Source of the DNA: Physcomitrium patens
Taxonomy: Eukaryota > Streptophyta > Bryopsida > Funariales > Funariaceae
Reading direction: 5' to 3'
Length of the DNA: 64,000 nucleotides
Assembly: GCF_000002425.4 (NCBI RefSeq)
Contig: NC_037275.1
Location: forward strand, 2,975,734-3,039,733
Under the pieces are notes generated by a model that worked only from the letters and a program-made list of their open reading frames with translations, did not search any database and was not told the DNA's origin. How positions within the stretch are numbered: the first letter of the stretch is position 1; every line of letters starts with the position of its first letter. The translations under genes and the position numbers were made by a program. Of this stretch, positions 35,818 through 48,619 are shown in pieces.

Positions 35818-37300
35818 ATGAAATAATAAAAGCAATGTCATAACATACAATATTTGAATTAGATTGATGTACTTCATATGTTCTTCATAATATACTCACC
35901 TTTTGATGTCAATAAGATAAATCTTTAATTTAAATAGAAAAAAATAAAATAAAAAATCTAGCCAAATTCTAGTCTTTTGTCATTCATACAACATACATTA
36001 AACATTCTCTTATCTATAATCTATGCAAATGATTCTAATATAAAAAAAGTGTAACACTATTGTAGATGTATTCTATTCCATTAATATTGACATGAAGATT
36101 TTGTAGTATAATATAGAAAGATACATATTTTCAATTGTAATTTTTGTCTTATGCAACATCCATCTCAATACAACATCCATCCATACTCAACCTGCCACAT
36201 ATAATATTTTGGTTGTCAGATTCCAACCATAATATTGGAAATATATAAAAAAAAAATATTTGCAATACAAAAGAAAGATTCAAAAATAGCTTTGTTTTTT
36301 GAATCCCAGATTTCACTACTTTCTTAGATCCAAAAATCAATATTATTTCACCACTATTTATTTGTAGTGGTAGCAAGTACAACGTCTTCTTCAATAGAAA
36401 TTTTTACTCTCAACCATTTTCATGTACAAATAAATAATTGTATACACTTATGGTCACAAATACAAAATCTATAACCAAAAATAAGTCCACTACCTCAATA
36501 AAAACAAGACAAAAAAACGAAAAAATAAATTCCATCTACAATAAAATTTATTTGCAAGCTTTTAAATCCAAATGGACTATGAGATTAAACACAATACAAT
36601 GGCTTAGAACAAAATTGCAACTTGCAATGAAGGGCACAACACAATTACTAGTAAAAACACCTTATACATAGGCTACAATCTTAGAGGGCATTTCTAGCAA
36701 TCAAAGAAGTTATTCTTAAAATCTCAACAACTCCAATAATTCCAACAACTTCCAACTATTTTGTGTTTCTAAGTTTTTAGAATTCCATCATAATAGCCAA
36801 TCAAATTACAATTTTGTCTCTTTATCTTATAATAAAATTGTTTTATATAATAGATATAGATAGATATAAGATGTTACTAAAGCAGCATCACTATGTTGTG
36901 AATGCAACACCTTCTTGGATTCTCATGATTAATTCAATCTATCTTTGTTCCCAACTCATGTCCCAATCTTCCATTGTTGTTCCTAGTATGTGTCCCTTGT
37001 TTACATTTCTTATCATTGTGAATGACAACATTAACCTTAAATACGATTGTATTTTAAAAAAATAAAATAAAGACGAAGGATAGGGATGGGAACATGGAAT
37101 GGGGATGGGGAGTCAAGATGGAAGACAGGAACTGGAGTATAGGAAGTAAGGAACAAGGGACATGAACTAGGGATGATGATAAGGTTGGGAACTAAATTAA
37201 TCATGAGGACGTAAGGGGGTGTCTCCCTAAAAACAAGGAGGTGTTGCTTTAGGCACTTCCTATATATATATATATATATATATTTAAATATATTGCCTAT
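33681..37300. other. AT-rich intergenic DNA, no gene seen
   Basis: About 3.6 kb without recognisable coding sequence. It contains a 35-bp tandem repeat (33801-33896), a poly-A run near 34195-34220, and (TA)n runs near 34967-34995, 35786-35816 and 37259-37282. Near 37070-37200 is a purine-rich stretch with repeated GGGAAC/GGGGATGG. Short frames are low in complexity. Confidence 0.55.
33801..33896. repeat. 35-bp tandem repeat, about 2.7 copies
   Basis: Units start at 33801, 33836 and 33871 with ATTGATTTATAAATAATATC as their first 20 bases, the third unit having one change (TATG) and ending early. Near-identity of the units implies recent amplification compared with the surrounding decayed DNA. 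Confidence 0.9.
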
Positions 37301-37319
37301 GCAAAATTTTCTAAAATTC

Positions 37320-38400
37320 ATGAAGACTGCTATTTACCCTCTAGGGCTTGTGCTGACAAACAATTACTCCAGTCGGAAATAAAACCTTGGTTCTTTACGG
37401 CAACAATCACCATGCCTCCCAAGGGAACAGCTGTGAGCTATTTCGAAAGGAAATGGAATGGAGGGTCTTGACTCCCATTTTGTCAGCATAGATGGCCACG
37501 GCATCCTCTGGATAAATCAGTAACATTCGAAACATGTTCCTTGAAATTGCTCCTCTCCCGAAGAATGACAAGTATTGGTGACAGGGTTCCACGAGATTCC
37601 CCACCATCTCATCATGATCATAAGGTGTCTCGTATACTGCTGCGGAAATGCAGAGACCGCCGAATACAATTATCACCCCAAGGATGACTTTCCGTTTCAA
37701 GTATAGCCTCAAACAAAGCCATTAGTTGAAGGAAGGTCAACAAACCCTTATGGATGTCAGAAATTGGAATGAATTTCGCAGTAAGACAAGTACAACAGAC
37801 AATGGCATGATGAACGTAATTCCAACTCAGCTCCTAAGAACCAGATGATTACTAATGTCCGACATAAAACTGCGGAGGTTCATAAAGTCACAAAAGAAAA
37901 CCTGGGTGGCAAACACCACACGATACGAAGACCTGGACGAGCAAGATGAGCGTGAAAGAGTGCTTTTGGATGGCTGGACAAGAGGGCTTCGGTGTAAAGG
38001 ATCCTCTGTCTCAATGCTCCGCACCCGGCCCTGCTGGAATGGATGCTCCGATAACGAATACCTTGGATAAATCTCACTATATCATCACTTCCATTCCACT
38101 TCCCGTTGAGGTGATCCGGCAGCCCCGGTGCGACTGACTATGGCAAATGGGTTCTTTCTGACACTCGGGAGAAAGCAACGGAGGAATGCTGAACAGATAA
38201 CAAATCCGAACTGATAGGATCCTTTCAATGTTTCTTTAATGTGTGAAGTTGTAAAACCATCTGGAGAATGACGTTACTGCAAGTAGATTCCAAGTGTGAA
38301 ACAGGTTGTGGTTAGTTACCTGTATAATCGTATGTATTCAACAAGCAGGCTTCACCCTAAACAGTTACAGCGTAGACATATGTTGAGTAAATATGGATTT
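37320..38400. other. GC-normal island, gene content unresolved
   Basis: Composition jumps to that of the gene islands at about 37320. Open frames on both strands (minus 37407-37712, plus 37855-38070, minus 37880-38077) look more protein-like than those in the AT-rich parts, but none belongs to a family I recognise. It may hold exons of a lineage-specific gene or a decayed gene. Confidence 0.4.
37407..37712 (-). CDS. Possible exon of an unknown membrane protein
   Basis: A 101-codon open stretch on the minus strand. It opens with a basic segment and a likely membrane segment (YLKRKVILGVIIVFGGLC), followed by a soluble region with ETPYDHDEMVGNLVEPC and ISRNMFRMLLIYPEDAVAIY. No ATG opens the frame in this position and a stop lies just upstream, so if real it is an internal or last exon, or translation starts at the Met of MVGNLVEPC. 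No family is recognised. Codon use is unlike the AT-rich surroundings and closer to the gene islands. Confidence 0.25.
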   Translation of the reverse strand: MRLYLKRKVILGVIIVFGGLCISAAVYETPYDHDEMVGNLVEPCHQYLSFFGRGAISRNMFRMLLIYPEDAVAIYADKMGVKTLHSISFRNSSQLFPWEAW

Positions 38401-38675
38401 CATGAAGATTTATATAATGAACATTAATGATCCTCTTATTCGTTGAAACGATTTGTGATCCTTTGAATATAGTTGGATGTGGACGTGATTTTAGAGGCCT
38501 AAAATTTATTAATTTTGTAATTGTTGTTATCATTCCCTCTTTTTTTCCCCTTTTTTCCTTTTTTCTTCATGCTTATTGCAGTTTTTTGTCACTCGGGTCT
38601 AGAAGGGTGGACCTTCATCTGGCATTGGTGTCTTTTGCATGGAGAGTTCATCTCCTTACACACATTGAGAAAGAT

Positions 38676-38709
<34 letters not shown>

Positions 38710-39120
38710 TTTTTTTTCCCCCTTTTTTCGTATTTCGTACACTGTTTGTTTGTTTATGTGTGTTTATGTGTGTTTTTTGTTTTTGTTTGTTTGTTTGTTT
38801 GTTTGTTTTTTTTTTTTTTTTGTTATTTTCTGCTACAAGTGCATTGGATTTTTCACTTGCTTTGGATCAATTTGCCATCGAAGTAGCTGGGTTGGTGGAA
38901 GAACGAGAAAAAAAATGTGTCCCATGGAATACTGGGAGTGGGGCTTGAACATACCAAGCCACCAGGAAACACATGAACATGAAGCCAGAACAGGCAACGC
39001 AAAGGATGAAACGAAGGAAAGCAGGGAGGCAGGATAGTGAAGGGGAAACGGCGCGCAGGAGGAACGGAGCAAGGAATTCAAGCAACCCCGGAATGGGAAT
39101 GGCACTATCATTGTGGCCCA
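38401..39120. other. T-rich upstream region of the syntaxin gene
   Basis: Holds a poly-T run (about 38680-38708), a second T-rich run with (GTTT)n near 38785-38823, and then a rapid shift to GC-rich DNA from about 38930. Long open frames here come from homopolymer and low-complexity sequence. Confidence 0.5.
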
Positions 39121-39135
39121 GGGTGGGTGGGTGGG
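39121..39135 (+). promoter_or_regulatory. Canonical G-quadruplex motif
   Basis: Four G3 runs with single-T loops, GGGTGGGTGGGTGGG, the tightest form of the motif. It lies about 830 bp upstream of the syntaxin start codon, at the entry to the GC-rich promoter and leader region. A role in transcription is inference. Confidence 0.6.
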
Positions 39136-39291
39136 TGTGTGTGAGAGAGAGAGGGATTCGTCTGCAGGGAGGGGCTGGGGGACGAGGACGGCGGAGAAGG
39201 AGGTGGAGAGGCGGACGGGACGGGAAGGGGGAGGGGCCTTGCAAGGTCCATATGCATCCGTTCTCGCCTGGCTGGCTGGTTGCCCCCCCCT

Positions 39292-39432
39292 CTGCCCTGC
39301 CCTGCCCTGCCCTGCGCTGCCCATGGCAGGCAGTCTGCCACTGCGTCGTGAATACTGACTGACTGGCAGATCCACCCAGCGCAACACCCCCACCATCACC
39401 ATCACCCATCTACCAACAGCAGACTCTCTCAC

Positions 39433-39471
<39 letters not shown>

Positions 39472-39597
39472 GAGTGAGTGTCCATCTGCTTGTCTCCCTG
39501 TAAACGAGTGCGCGTCTGTCCTCTCTGTTCAGAAATGGATGGATGGCTGGATGGATGCTCCGACGAGGGCGCCCCAGGGGTTGGGGGGGGGGGGGGA
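39292..39597. repeat. Cluster of GC-rich and CT microsatellites in the syntaxin leader region
   Basis: Three simple repeats and a G tract lie close together: (CCCTG)n at 39292-39320, (TC)n at 39436-39466, a GGAT/GGCT repeat at 39536-39557, and a run of about 14 G near 39582-39595. CT-rich tracts are common in plant 5' leaders. Long minus-strand frames over this area (for example 38833-39468) are artefacts of these repeats. Confidence 0.8.
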
Positions 39598-39810
39598 TGG
39601 GATATTCGTCCGCAGAGGACGGGCTGCCTTTTACCTTGCGTCGCCTCTTTCGTTTGAGCCAGCCTTGCAAGCCCCCCCTTCCTCTACCAGCGTTTGCCTC
39701 CTCGCCTCTCCCCCCGCCAGATCTGGCCATGTGTAGATCTGCCATTTCGCGCTCTTCCCTTGCTCACCAGGTTCTCTTTCGCTGCTGTCTGGGATTGCGC
39801 TTGGATTCGG

Positions 39811-39901
39811 GTAAGGCGCCACCTTCTTCATCAGTTTGGGCTTGTTTCCGCGCCCTTGACGTGGCTTTAGAATCTGTTGTGGAGATTTAGGTTGGTTTCA
39901 G
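39811..39901 (+). other. Possible 5' UTR intron of the syntaxin gene
   Basis: A donor TTCGG|GTAAGG at 39811 and an acceptor GGTTTCAG ending at 39901 would remove 91 bases about 50 bases ahead of the ATG. The interval is T-rich compared with its flanks. No transcript evidence is available, so this is a prediction from splice signals only. Confidence 0.35.
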
Positions 39902-39952
39902 GGATCGGAGTAGGGTTGTGGAAGCAATCGGGCCAGCCAGAGCAGATCCAAG

Positions 39953-41942
39953 ATGAACGACTTGCTGGCTTTCTCAGGGCGGAACAATGGCAGAGGATAT
40001 GATGATCTGGAGAGCGGAGGAGGTCCCAGTACGCAGATGGCCGACATGGGCGGGGGCGACCAGAAAATGGAGAGCTTCTTTGCCGAAGTGGAGAAGATTA
40101 AAGGGGACATGGACAGGATTAAGCAGATTTTGATTAAGTTGGTGGACGCCAATGAAGAGAGCAAGGGTGTGCACAGGGCCCCCGCTATGAAAGAGCTCCG
40201 AGGCCGCATGGATGCTGACATTGCGCAAGTGAGCAAGCTTGCAAGGGGCATTAAGGGCAAGCTCGAGGATCTTGACCGGAAGAACGCTGACAGCCGCAGG
40301 GTGAAGGGATGCGAGGAGGGGACTCCAACTGACCGGACTCGCATGACCATCACCAACAATCAGAGGAAGAAGCTCAAGGATCTCATGGGGGATTTTCAGT
40401 CTCTTAGGGAAAGAATGATGAACGAGTATAAGGAAACTATCGAGCGCAGGTACGCAATTTTCGACTTCTCTGTGGTTCTACATTCTCTCATCCCATCCAC
40501 TTCCATAAAATTCGAGGCGCTGTTTGGGCATTGAGTGCATCGTGTAATGAATATTCTGAATATTACATAGCTGGTCAATTTGTGAGCTGCACCTACAAGC
40601 ATGGTTTTTGGGATGTCCAATTCACGCTAGTCTTACGATAGTTTGTGGGAGTGCTGTCTAGGAATTCAGGCTTACGGTATTAACTAGTGGACGACTCTTT
40701 TTTCTTACCTAGTTTGCATAGCGTTGTCGCGCTTTTGCTGTTGTTGGTGTCGCAACTGCGTGAATGTGGGACATCGTTTACGACAGATAGTGTTTTTGAA
40801 TCGCGAATTTCTAGTAAACTCGTAACTAGGACACTGATGTGTACTTGAATTGTCTTTCACACTTGCCTCAAACGCTTAATACTCGGAGATGATGTCATTT
40901 TGCAATATAGACTGTAGCTCAGAAAAGTGTTTATTTCGACCTTTGGAGACTCGCATTACCATGGCTATGGTGTCTAGATTTAGCCTACATGGCGGTGTAA
41001 GCCTCAGTTCTGCGTTCATTTCTTATTTTCTCCCGACATAGTTGATACTTAAGAACATAAGTTGTAATTATCTACCTGTCCTAGTAGTCCTTGCTTATGT
41101 ACTATGCATTCACTAGTGTAATGAAATTTCGGAGTACCTTTGAGTTATTTCGTAAGTTCTGCCCCAATTTTACGTTAATGTTACTGAAACGCAAATCGTT
41201 TGAACTTTCTCTAACGGTCTGGATAGAAAACAACCTAAGGTTTTATTCCTCCTTTGGCACTATTCTTTCCGATGCCTTAGAGACTTTTGTTTTTACTTCC
41301 ACGCTTTCAGTATCCGTTGTCTTACATTTTATTCTGTTTCAAGACATTTTTTTCCAGCGTTTTGTAGATTTAGATTCTTTCTATTTCGATTGTTTTGGCC
41401 ATGCCCGTGTGTTGGTGTTCACAAATGGTGTTTGCTTTTATGGTATCACTTTTGCCTGTGTTAGCTTTACCCACTGGAAAGCTTGCAATTTTTAATTTTG
41501 TTGTAACGTGTGCAGATATTATACCGTCACAGGGCAACAAGCAGATGAGGAAACGATTGACCAGATCATTGAGACAGGTGAGAGTGAAACATTTTTGCAG
41601 AAGGCAATTCAGGAGCAAGGGCGAGGTCACGTTATGGAAACTATCAGAGAAATTCAAGAACGGCATGACTCCGTAAAGGAAATTGAGAAGAATCTGCTTG
41701 AACTGCATCAAATTTTCATGGATATGGCTGTGCTCGTTGAAGCTCAGGGAGAACAATTGAACAACATTGAAGCTCAAGTCAACAGGTCTTCCTCTTATGT
41801 GGAGAGGGGCACTACACATTTGAGGGTTGCCAAGCAACATCAGAGAAGTAAGCGCAAGTGGACATGCATAGCCATCATTCTCCTGATTATTCTTCTTTTA
41901 ATTATTATTATTCCCGTACTGATATCGAATAAAGTAATTTGA
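39953..41942 (+). CDS. SYP13: SYP13-type syntaxin (plasma-membrane Qa-SNARE)
   Basis: Qa-SNARE that drives fusion of secretory vesicles at the plasma membrane or cell plate with Qb, Qc and R-SNARE partners. Exons 39953-40449 and 41516-41942 join within an AG|A arginine codon; the 1066-bp intron has GTACGC and GTGCAG ends. The protein is 307 residues, close to Arabidopsis SYP132 (304). It starts MNDLLAF. The N-terminal three-helix Habc region spans about residues 35-165 ([36 protein letters not shown]). Then come [20 protein letters not shown] and [10 protein letters not shown]. The SNARE motif is about 212-275 with zero-layer Gln243 in [11 protein letters not shown]-terminal anchor, [19 protein letters not shown] (281-299), leaves a short luminal tail. 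It lacks the N-terminal extension of SYP11/KNOLLE forms. SYP13 rather than SYP12 is judged from overall resemblance and is less certain than the family. No defects seen. Confidence 0.95.
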
Positions 41943-42865
41943 GGAGATACATTGTGCTCTTCAAAACCATTCAAATGTCTTCAGGAATCACAGTATACAA
42001 AATATCCTACAGCTCTCTCGTAGTTGCCACATTCATTCAATTTGTACCGAGTATTGCGATACTAAAATTCTGTCGCAGTTCAGTTAGGCGGTTCCTAAGC
42101 TTTCACTATTATGCTGTCTTGCCGCCTCACAAATCCTAGTGCAGTAACAATAGCTCTTCTTTTTAGTCCTTTTGGAGAGGGAAGATATTGTGTTTGCTCC
42201 CTCTTCCTATTGGTGTTTTTCCTTCGTTGGCGTTTACCATCAACTGAAGCATTTTCTGATTATTTTCGGGACATTTTAGTATCAATAATAAAGTTCCAAT
42301 TCTTTTCATGGATCACATACTAGTAGCCATCTGATTGTGGAGCTCTGGTGCTGATCCGAGTACGCACGTGTGACGAATGCTAATGATCTTCGGCATTTTT
42401 CCATGGAACTGCAGACAGTCATCTGTTGGAATTTTGCAGACTACTTGGTTGCTCTTGTTATACTCTTTTGCATCACCAACAATAGTAATTGTATTAGGAA
42501 CCTCCCTGCAAGCCTTTGAGTTGCCCTACTCTCCTTTTTCTACTTGCAATATATTTTTTTTTCCAGACTTTTACATGAGTCACGTAAGATTTGCAGAAGA
42601 TGTTATGCAACTTAATCTGTGACAGCGAGATGACCCAAGCCTCATGAGGTATCTGTGTAATGATCTTGGGTTGCGAAGTAAGACTCCGCATATAAGATGT
42701 TTGTAAAATGAACACATAGGAACTGGAGTCTGATTCTGCCGTAACGACTCTCATTGTCGGGTTCATTTCGATTTGGAATCTGAGATTCTAAAATTAGCAA
42801 ACCATATCAAAAAGTTGCCTACTTGCCAGAGTCATAGAATGAACAACCGCCATTTTAAAATTCAA
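41943..42865. other. 3' flank of the syntaxin gene and intergenic DNA
   Basis: Probable 3' UTR of the syntaxin gene. An AATAATAAAG element at about 42285-42294 could serve as a polyadenylation signal. No further gene is seen before the uL14 promoter. Confidence 0.45.
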
Positions 42866-42885
42866 ATCTATTTATATATAAACGC
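42866..42885 (+). promoter_or_regulatory. TATA box candidate of the uL14 gene
   Basis: TTTATATATAAAC at about 42871-42883 in otherwise GC-normal sequence, 270 bp upstream of the uL14 start codon. Start of transcription would be expected near 42905-42915. Spacing and sequence fit a plant TATA box, but ribosomal protein genes often lack one. Confidence 0.35.
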
Positions 42886-43152
42886 CAATTTCTTCGTCAT
42901 TCACATCTTGGCGATAACATACCAGTGAAGGAGTTCGTCAGGTCAAATTTCAGCTTAGAGGGGGAATCTTGCAGATAAAATACGAAAGCGCACTAATATT
43001 CGGGCAACCAAATTAAGTCCAGGGTTGTGAAACGTATGAGCCATCTCTCACATCGGAATATTGTTCATCCAGGATGACAGCGACGACGCTCCCGACCAGG
43101 TTTCTTTGATTTGCCATTTGCTTCACTGGGGAGCATATCCCAGCCGACAACC

Positions 43153-44424
<1,272 letters not shown>

Positions 44425-45180
44425 GTGTACTCACGCGGATTCGCTATCCTTGGATGCCTCTGTCCTGCAGTAGAAAGTTTTTGATTTATATTCTTTTTCA
44501 TAATTTAAGAATTATACTCCACTTTTTCAGTTCCAGACTTGCGCAATGTATTGTGTCTTCGTGTGTCCTCAATCTTCCACATGCCTTTCCTTTGAACAAA
44601 CATCAAATGAAATCATCACAGCTGCCCGTTGAGCTCTTCCACAAAACAAAACACCTCAACTCAGATGAAATATGACACTACTTGGTATCCACTCCATCTC
44701 AATCATCAACGTGACACAGTATAGTTGTGTTTCTGATCCTCTCAACATCTCTATGGCGAGTAGTGGTACCCTAGGTTGAAGTGGTACTTATACTCAACTG
44801 TGTAATAGTAACACGGCCATTGTGCACGATAATAATCCTGTCTAACTACTTCACACATGTAGTCCGTTGGAGCACATCACTACTCTTTTTAGAAGACGTT
44901 TACAGTCTCCTCTATTCGTAGCACGTTCAAACGACGCTGCGGAGCATTAGTGAGGTTTGCAAATGTCACGTCCGGAGCATGCTTGGTAGAGCTTTTTGTT
45001 CAATAACTAATTGTATGCTGCATGAATCACATGCTTTGCAATGTCAGACGGTCATCACCAACCAGTATCTGTTGAGCTGTGCTTGTAATTGACAATGGTC
45101 TTGTAAAATACAATCCACATCTACGATTGGTGACTGTCGTGTTTAAAGAAAACAAATCTATTCTAAAATCCTGATTGTTT
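44425..45180. other. 3' flank of uL14, GC-normal, no gene seen
   Basis: Probable 3' UTR followed by non-coding island DNA. Composition turns AT-rich from about 45150. No further open frame of note. Confidence 0.5.
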
Positions 45181-45416
45181 CAATACTTAATTAGTATAAA
45201 TGACCCATTTAAATTTCTTGTGAAATTCTAGTATTGTAAATACATGTTATTTTTTCTCATATCATCCATATCTAAATCCCAGAGTAAGCTTTGTTATTAT
45301 CTTGTAATTCTTTGTAGCATCTTATTACTTTAGAAATTCAAATTTAATAAAAGTAAAGTTACAAATTTAGGGTAGTATAAGTACTATGTGCATAAGTTAG
45401 TTGCCTAATCTTTGAT

Positions 45417-45453
<37 letters not shown>

Positions 45454-45986
45454 ACAAAGAGAGCTTTCAAGAGAAGAAGACATAAGTATTCATTTCGGTT
45501 TGCATATTAGGTATTTAGTACATACTCTAAGTTTTTAATTTCATAACAAAAAAAAAGGATCTTCTTAGAATGTACTTTGTAGAATATGTTAGACATTACT
45601 AATATAAAATGTATTTATAATTTTTGTAAAAATATATATTCTTAAACTTATCGTCATTGTTATTTTCTTTAACCATTAAAATTAAATATGTGGTAATTAG
45701 AGTACAAAAAAACATCTTAAGATAAGACTATGAATTAAACAAAGCTACTAGAGTACTAAAATGACTAGAACACTAGAACATTTATAACAAATTTTCATCA
45801 ATTAACTTATTTAAAAATTAATGTTTAGCTTCTAAACTTCATTTATTTGTTATTAAATAGATTAAAAACATAAAAATATGCATATTATTTTTCAACTATG
45901 TAGATTTAATATTTATTTAGATAATTATATATATATAATTATCTAATTATTTATATTATTATTATTATTGTATTTATTTATATAAT

Positions 45987-46033
<47 letters not shown>

Positions 46034-46257
46034 GCATCATGTCTTATTTCTTAAATACAATCACATTTATTGAATTTTTTTTTTCTAAATTTATTTTATT
46101 TATAAAATTTAAAGAATTTATTTTAAAATTATTATTAGCTATATGTATTCTATATTTTTTTTTTATCAAAGTTCAAAATATGTTATGATCAAATAGATAC
46201 AATCACTTTAGAAAAACATTGATCCAATAATAATGTCATAAAAAAATTACTATATTA

Positions 46258-46296
<39 letters not shown>

Positions 46297-47154
46297 AAAA
46301 TATTAAAATGATCTACTCTTTTAGTAAATCAACCCACTTAGTTGTAACTATGATTAGAAAAATGGATTATGTCCAAAAATCAACATTAGATTTATAGCCT
46401 TCATCTCAACTTCCTTCATTTTTAACCTTGCTATTCTTAATTATAGCCCTCATTTCTACCTACATCATTTCCACTTATCCATTTTTAACCATAAAAAAGG
46501 ACTGCAAAGAAGTGCACGCTTGTAGGCAATCTTCAAATTTAGGGGATAATAAATTGAAATTATTTGATTCATCTCATAGATTATAATTAATATTCTTACA
46601 AAGGAATAGTGCAATAGTCTATATCTATCAAGGATATTCAAATAGATAAATTCTTTGCACTATATTGAAAGGTTAGAATAACAATAAATGAAGTTTAAGT
46701 GTATTTGGCTCAAGTATAAGATGCAAAAGAGAATGCAATGGTCCAAGCGGTTTGTATTTGGAACATACTTCAAGCCATGGACACAAATACTATAGAGAAA
46801 AAATATGCAAAAGAAAGTATGCATAGAGCTAGAAAAAAAATGTAAAAAAAAAATCATGGTTCAAGCTTTAAAAAGTTTGATTATTATATGTGTGTTTTTT
46901 AATTCAATTACGTTATATACAACCTTCATCATCTAAGTCTAAATTTTAAAAAATAATGATTCTCAAGGTAACTTGTATACCCTTTCACAAAGAATTAATG
47001 GATCTATATGCTACAAAAAGAAGCAAAAAAAAAATCATTTTCAAATAAGCTCCCACATCTTAGATCAAGTACTACTACTCAAAATTTATAAAGTTCACAT
47101 AACTTATTCTTCTACAAACTTCAAAATCTTCTCATATGTCCAAGTTCAAAAGAT
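45181..47154. other. AT-rich intergenic DNA with TA microsatellites
   Basis: (TA)n runs lie near 45423-45450, 45990-46030 and 46259-46294. No protein or element ends recognised. Short frames such as minus 46660-46857 are Phe/Ser-rich chance products. Confidence 0.5.
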
Positions 47155-48619
47155 TTAATGTAAGTTGTGGATGTTTGGAGAATAATTTCACCACTTGTTA
47201 TAGTATTCAAGTCCACACCATCAATATGATTAAAGAAGTTATTGGTGCTAGTCTCTCTTGATTCTATTGCCATAAATTACTTGACAATCAAATTATTAAT
47301 ATTGTTCTATCACCTTGTAGATAATTATCATCTTAAAGGTGATATGATGCCTAAATTCTTTAGTCTTCTATAACATAAAATTGGTAAAAATTAAATCTAT
47401 AAATTTCAATATAGATTTAAATCTCCATTGCTATTGGCCAAACAACATGCCCAATGCGCTTCAAAGAAGCTTGGCTGAGGTCTTATGAGGAATTCGGATT
47501 ATTGTTTTGAGAGAATTTGAACTTAGAAGGCTAAGGTCAAAAAGTTTAGATTTTTGGCTATGGTTTTGGTACAAATTTTGGATGATTTGGAGTTTTTATA
47601 AAAAAGATGCATGCACTCAAAGTAAAGGTGTCAATTTTATATCTATTATCATTCTTCTGGACATAACGCTTACATATAAAAAGAAACTAAGGATTATCAA
47701 TTGGGGTTGAAGAGAGCACTTTTTTGACTACACTTTTTATGTATTTTTTGATGAATTTTAACCTAAGATGAAGGAATTATAGGAAGTTGAAGTCAACACT
47801 TGCAATCTAAGGGTAGTAAGTGATCCTATTTACTAGTGGTAGTGTTTTAAGCTATATATTGAGTAATTTGACAAGATTTTGGCTAAAAAATTCTAAGAAT
47901 GTGTATTATTATGTTACTAAACTTTATATGCAAATTTTGTGGCATTTAAGATTTGGACTTTTGAGATATAGAGAAAATAGTTCTTGGATGCTTGTAAATT
48001 AGGATTTTCACCACTTACTAGGATTTCTAAGATGCCAAATGATTTGTAGTAGATTTATAGTTCATTTATTTTGTAATAAAGCTTAAGATTAAGTTATATA
48101 TTATCTAGAAATTTGAAAAAAATTGAATGGTTAAATTAAGTGATATGAATTTCTTAAGTTTAGAGAAAATAAATTCTTTGCAAGAGAAAAATATTTTAAA
48201 AGGGTTTTGCAACAATTTGGACATTTTATGTAAAGTAAAGGGGGTTTTGGGAGACAAGTCTTTATATATATGTTAAAGATAGAGATATGGAGCTATAAAA
48301 AAATTATGATTTAAAGATGGATTTTTGTAAGAGGATTATGGATTTTCTTTGAGCTTATTAGAAATTAAGCTTACTGGCAAATAATTAGTTATGATTTGGT
48401 ATAGCGAAGGATGTTAGGACATTTCTAGATGCTTTAGAAAGCCTTATGTATAAAGCTTCTTAAATATAAAAGGATTTTATCAAAAATATATATTTTGATT
48501 CTCTATTTCTTTGGCCTTTTTAATAAATATACATCACATATTGGAACTTGTACAATAAATTAAAGCTTAATTCTCTACAATTAGGTACCCAATGTATTTT
48601 TAGATAGAAAATCATACCA
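47155..48619 (+). repeat. Family B AT-rich LTR-like repeat, copy 2
   Basis: Matches the reverse complement of 16077-17699, for example in GGTGTCAATTTTATATCTATT, AGTTGAAGTCAACACTTGCA and ATTAGGTACCCAATGTATTT. It ends CATACCA at 48619, where gypsy coding sequence begins. The left limit is uncertain because no matching target duplication was found there. Non-coding, apart from chance frames. Confidence 0.55.

Noticed and set aside
38427-38948. A 173-codon plus-strand frame rich in Phe
   Set aside because: It runs through poly-T and (GTTT)n tracts. The translation is homopolymer-driven and has no family features.
38833-39468. A 211-codon minus-strand frame, rich in Arg/Glu, Ser and Pro
   Set aside because: It crosses the (TC)n, (CCCTG)n and G4 repeats of the syntaxin upstream region. 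Its opening is a RE repeat from (TC)n. Not a gene.
39410-39745. Overlapping frames on both strands upstream of the syntaxin start
   Set aside because: GC-rich simple repeats keep several frames open. They lie in the likely promoter and leader and have no protein similarity.
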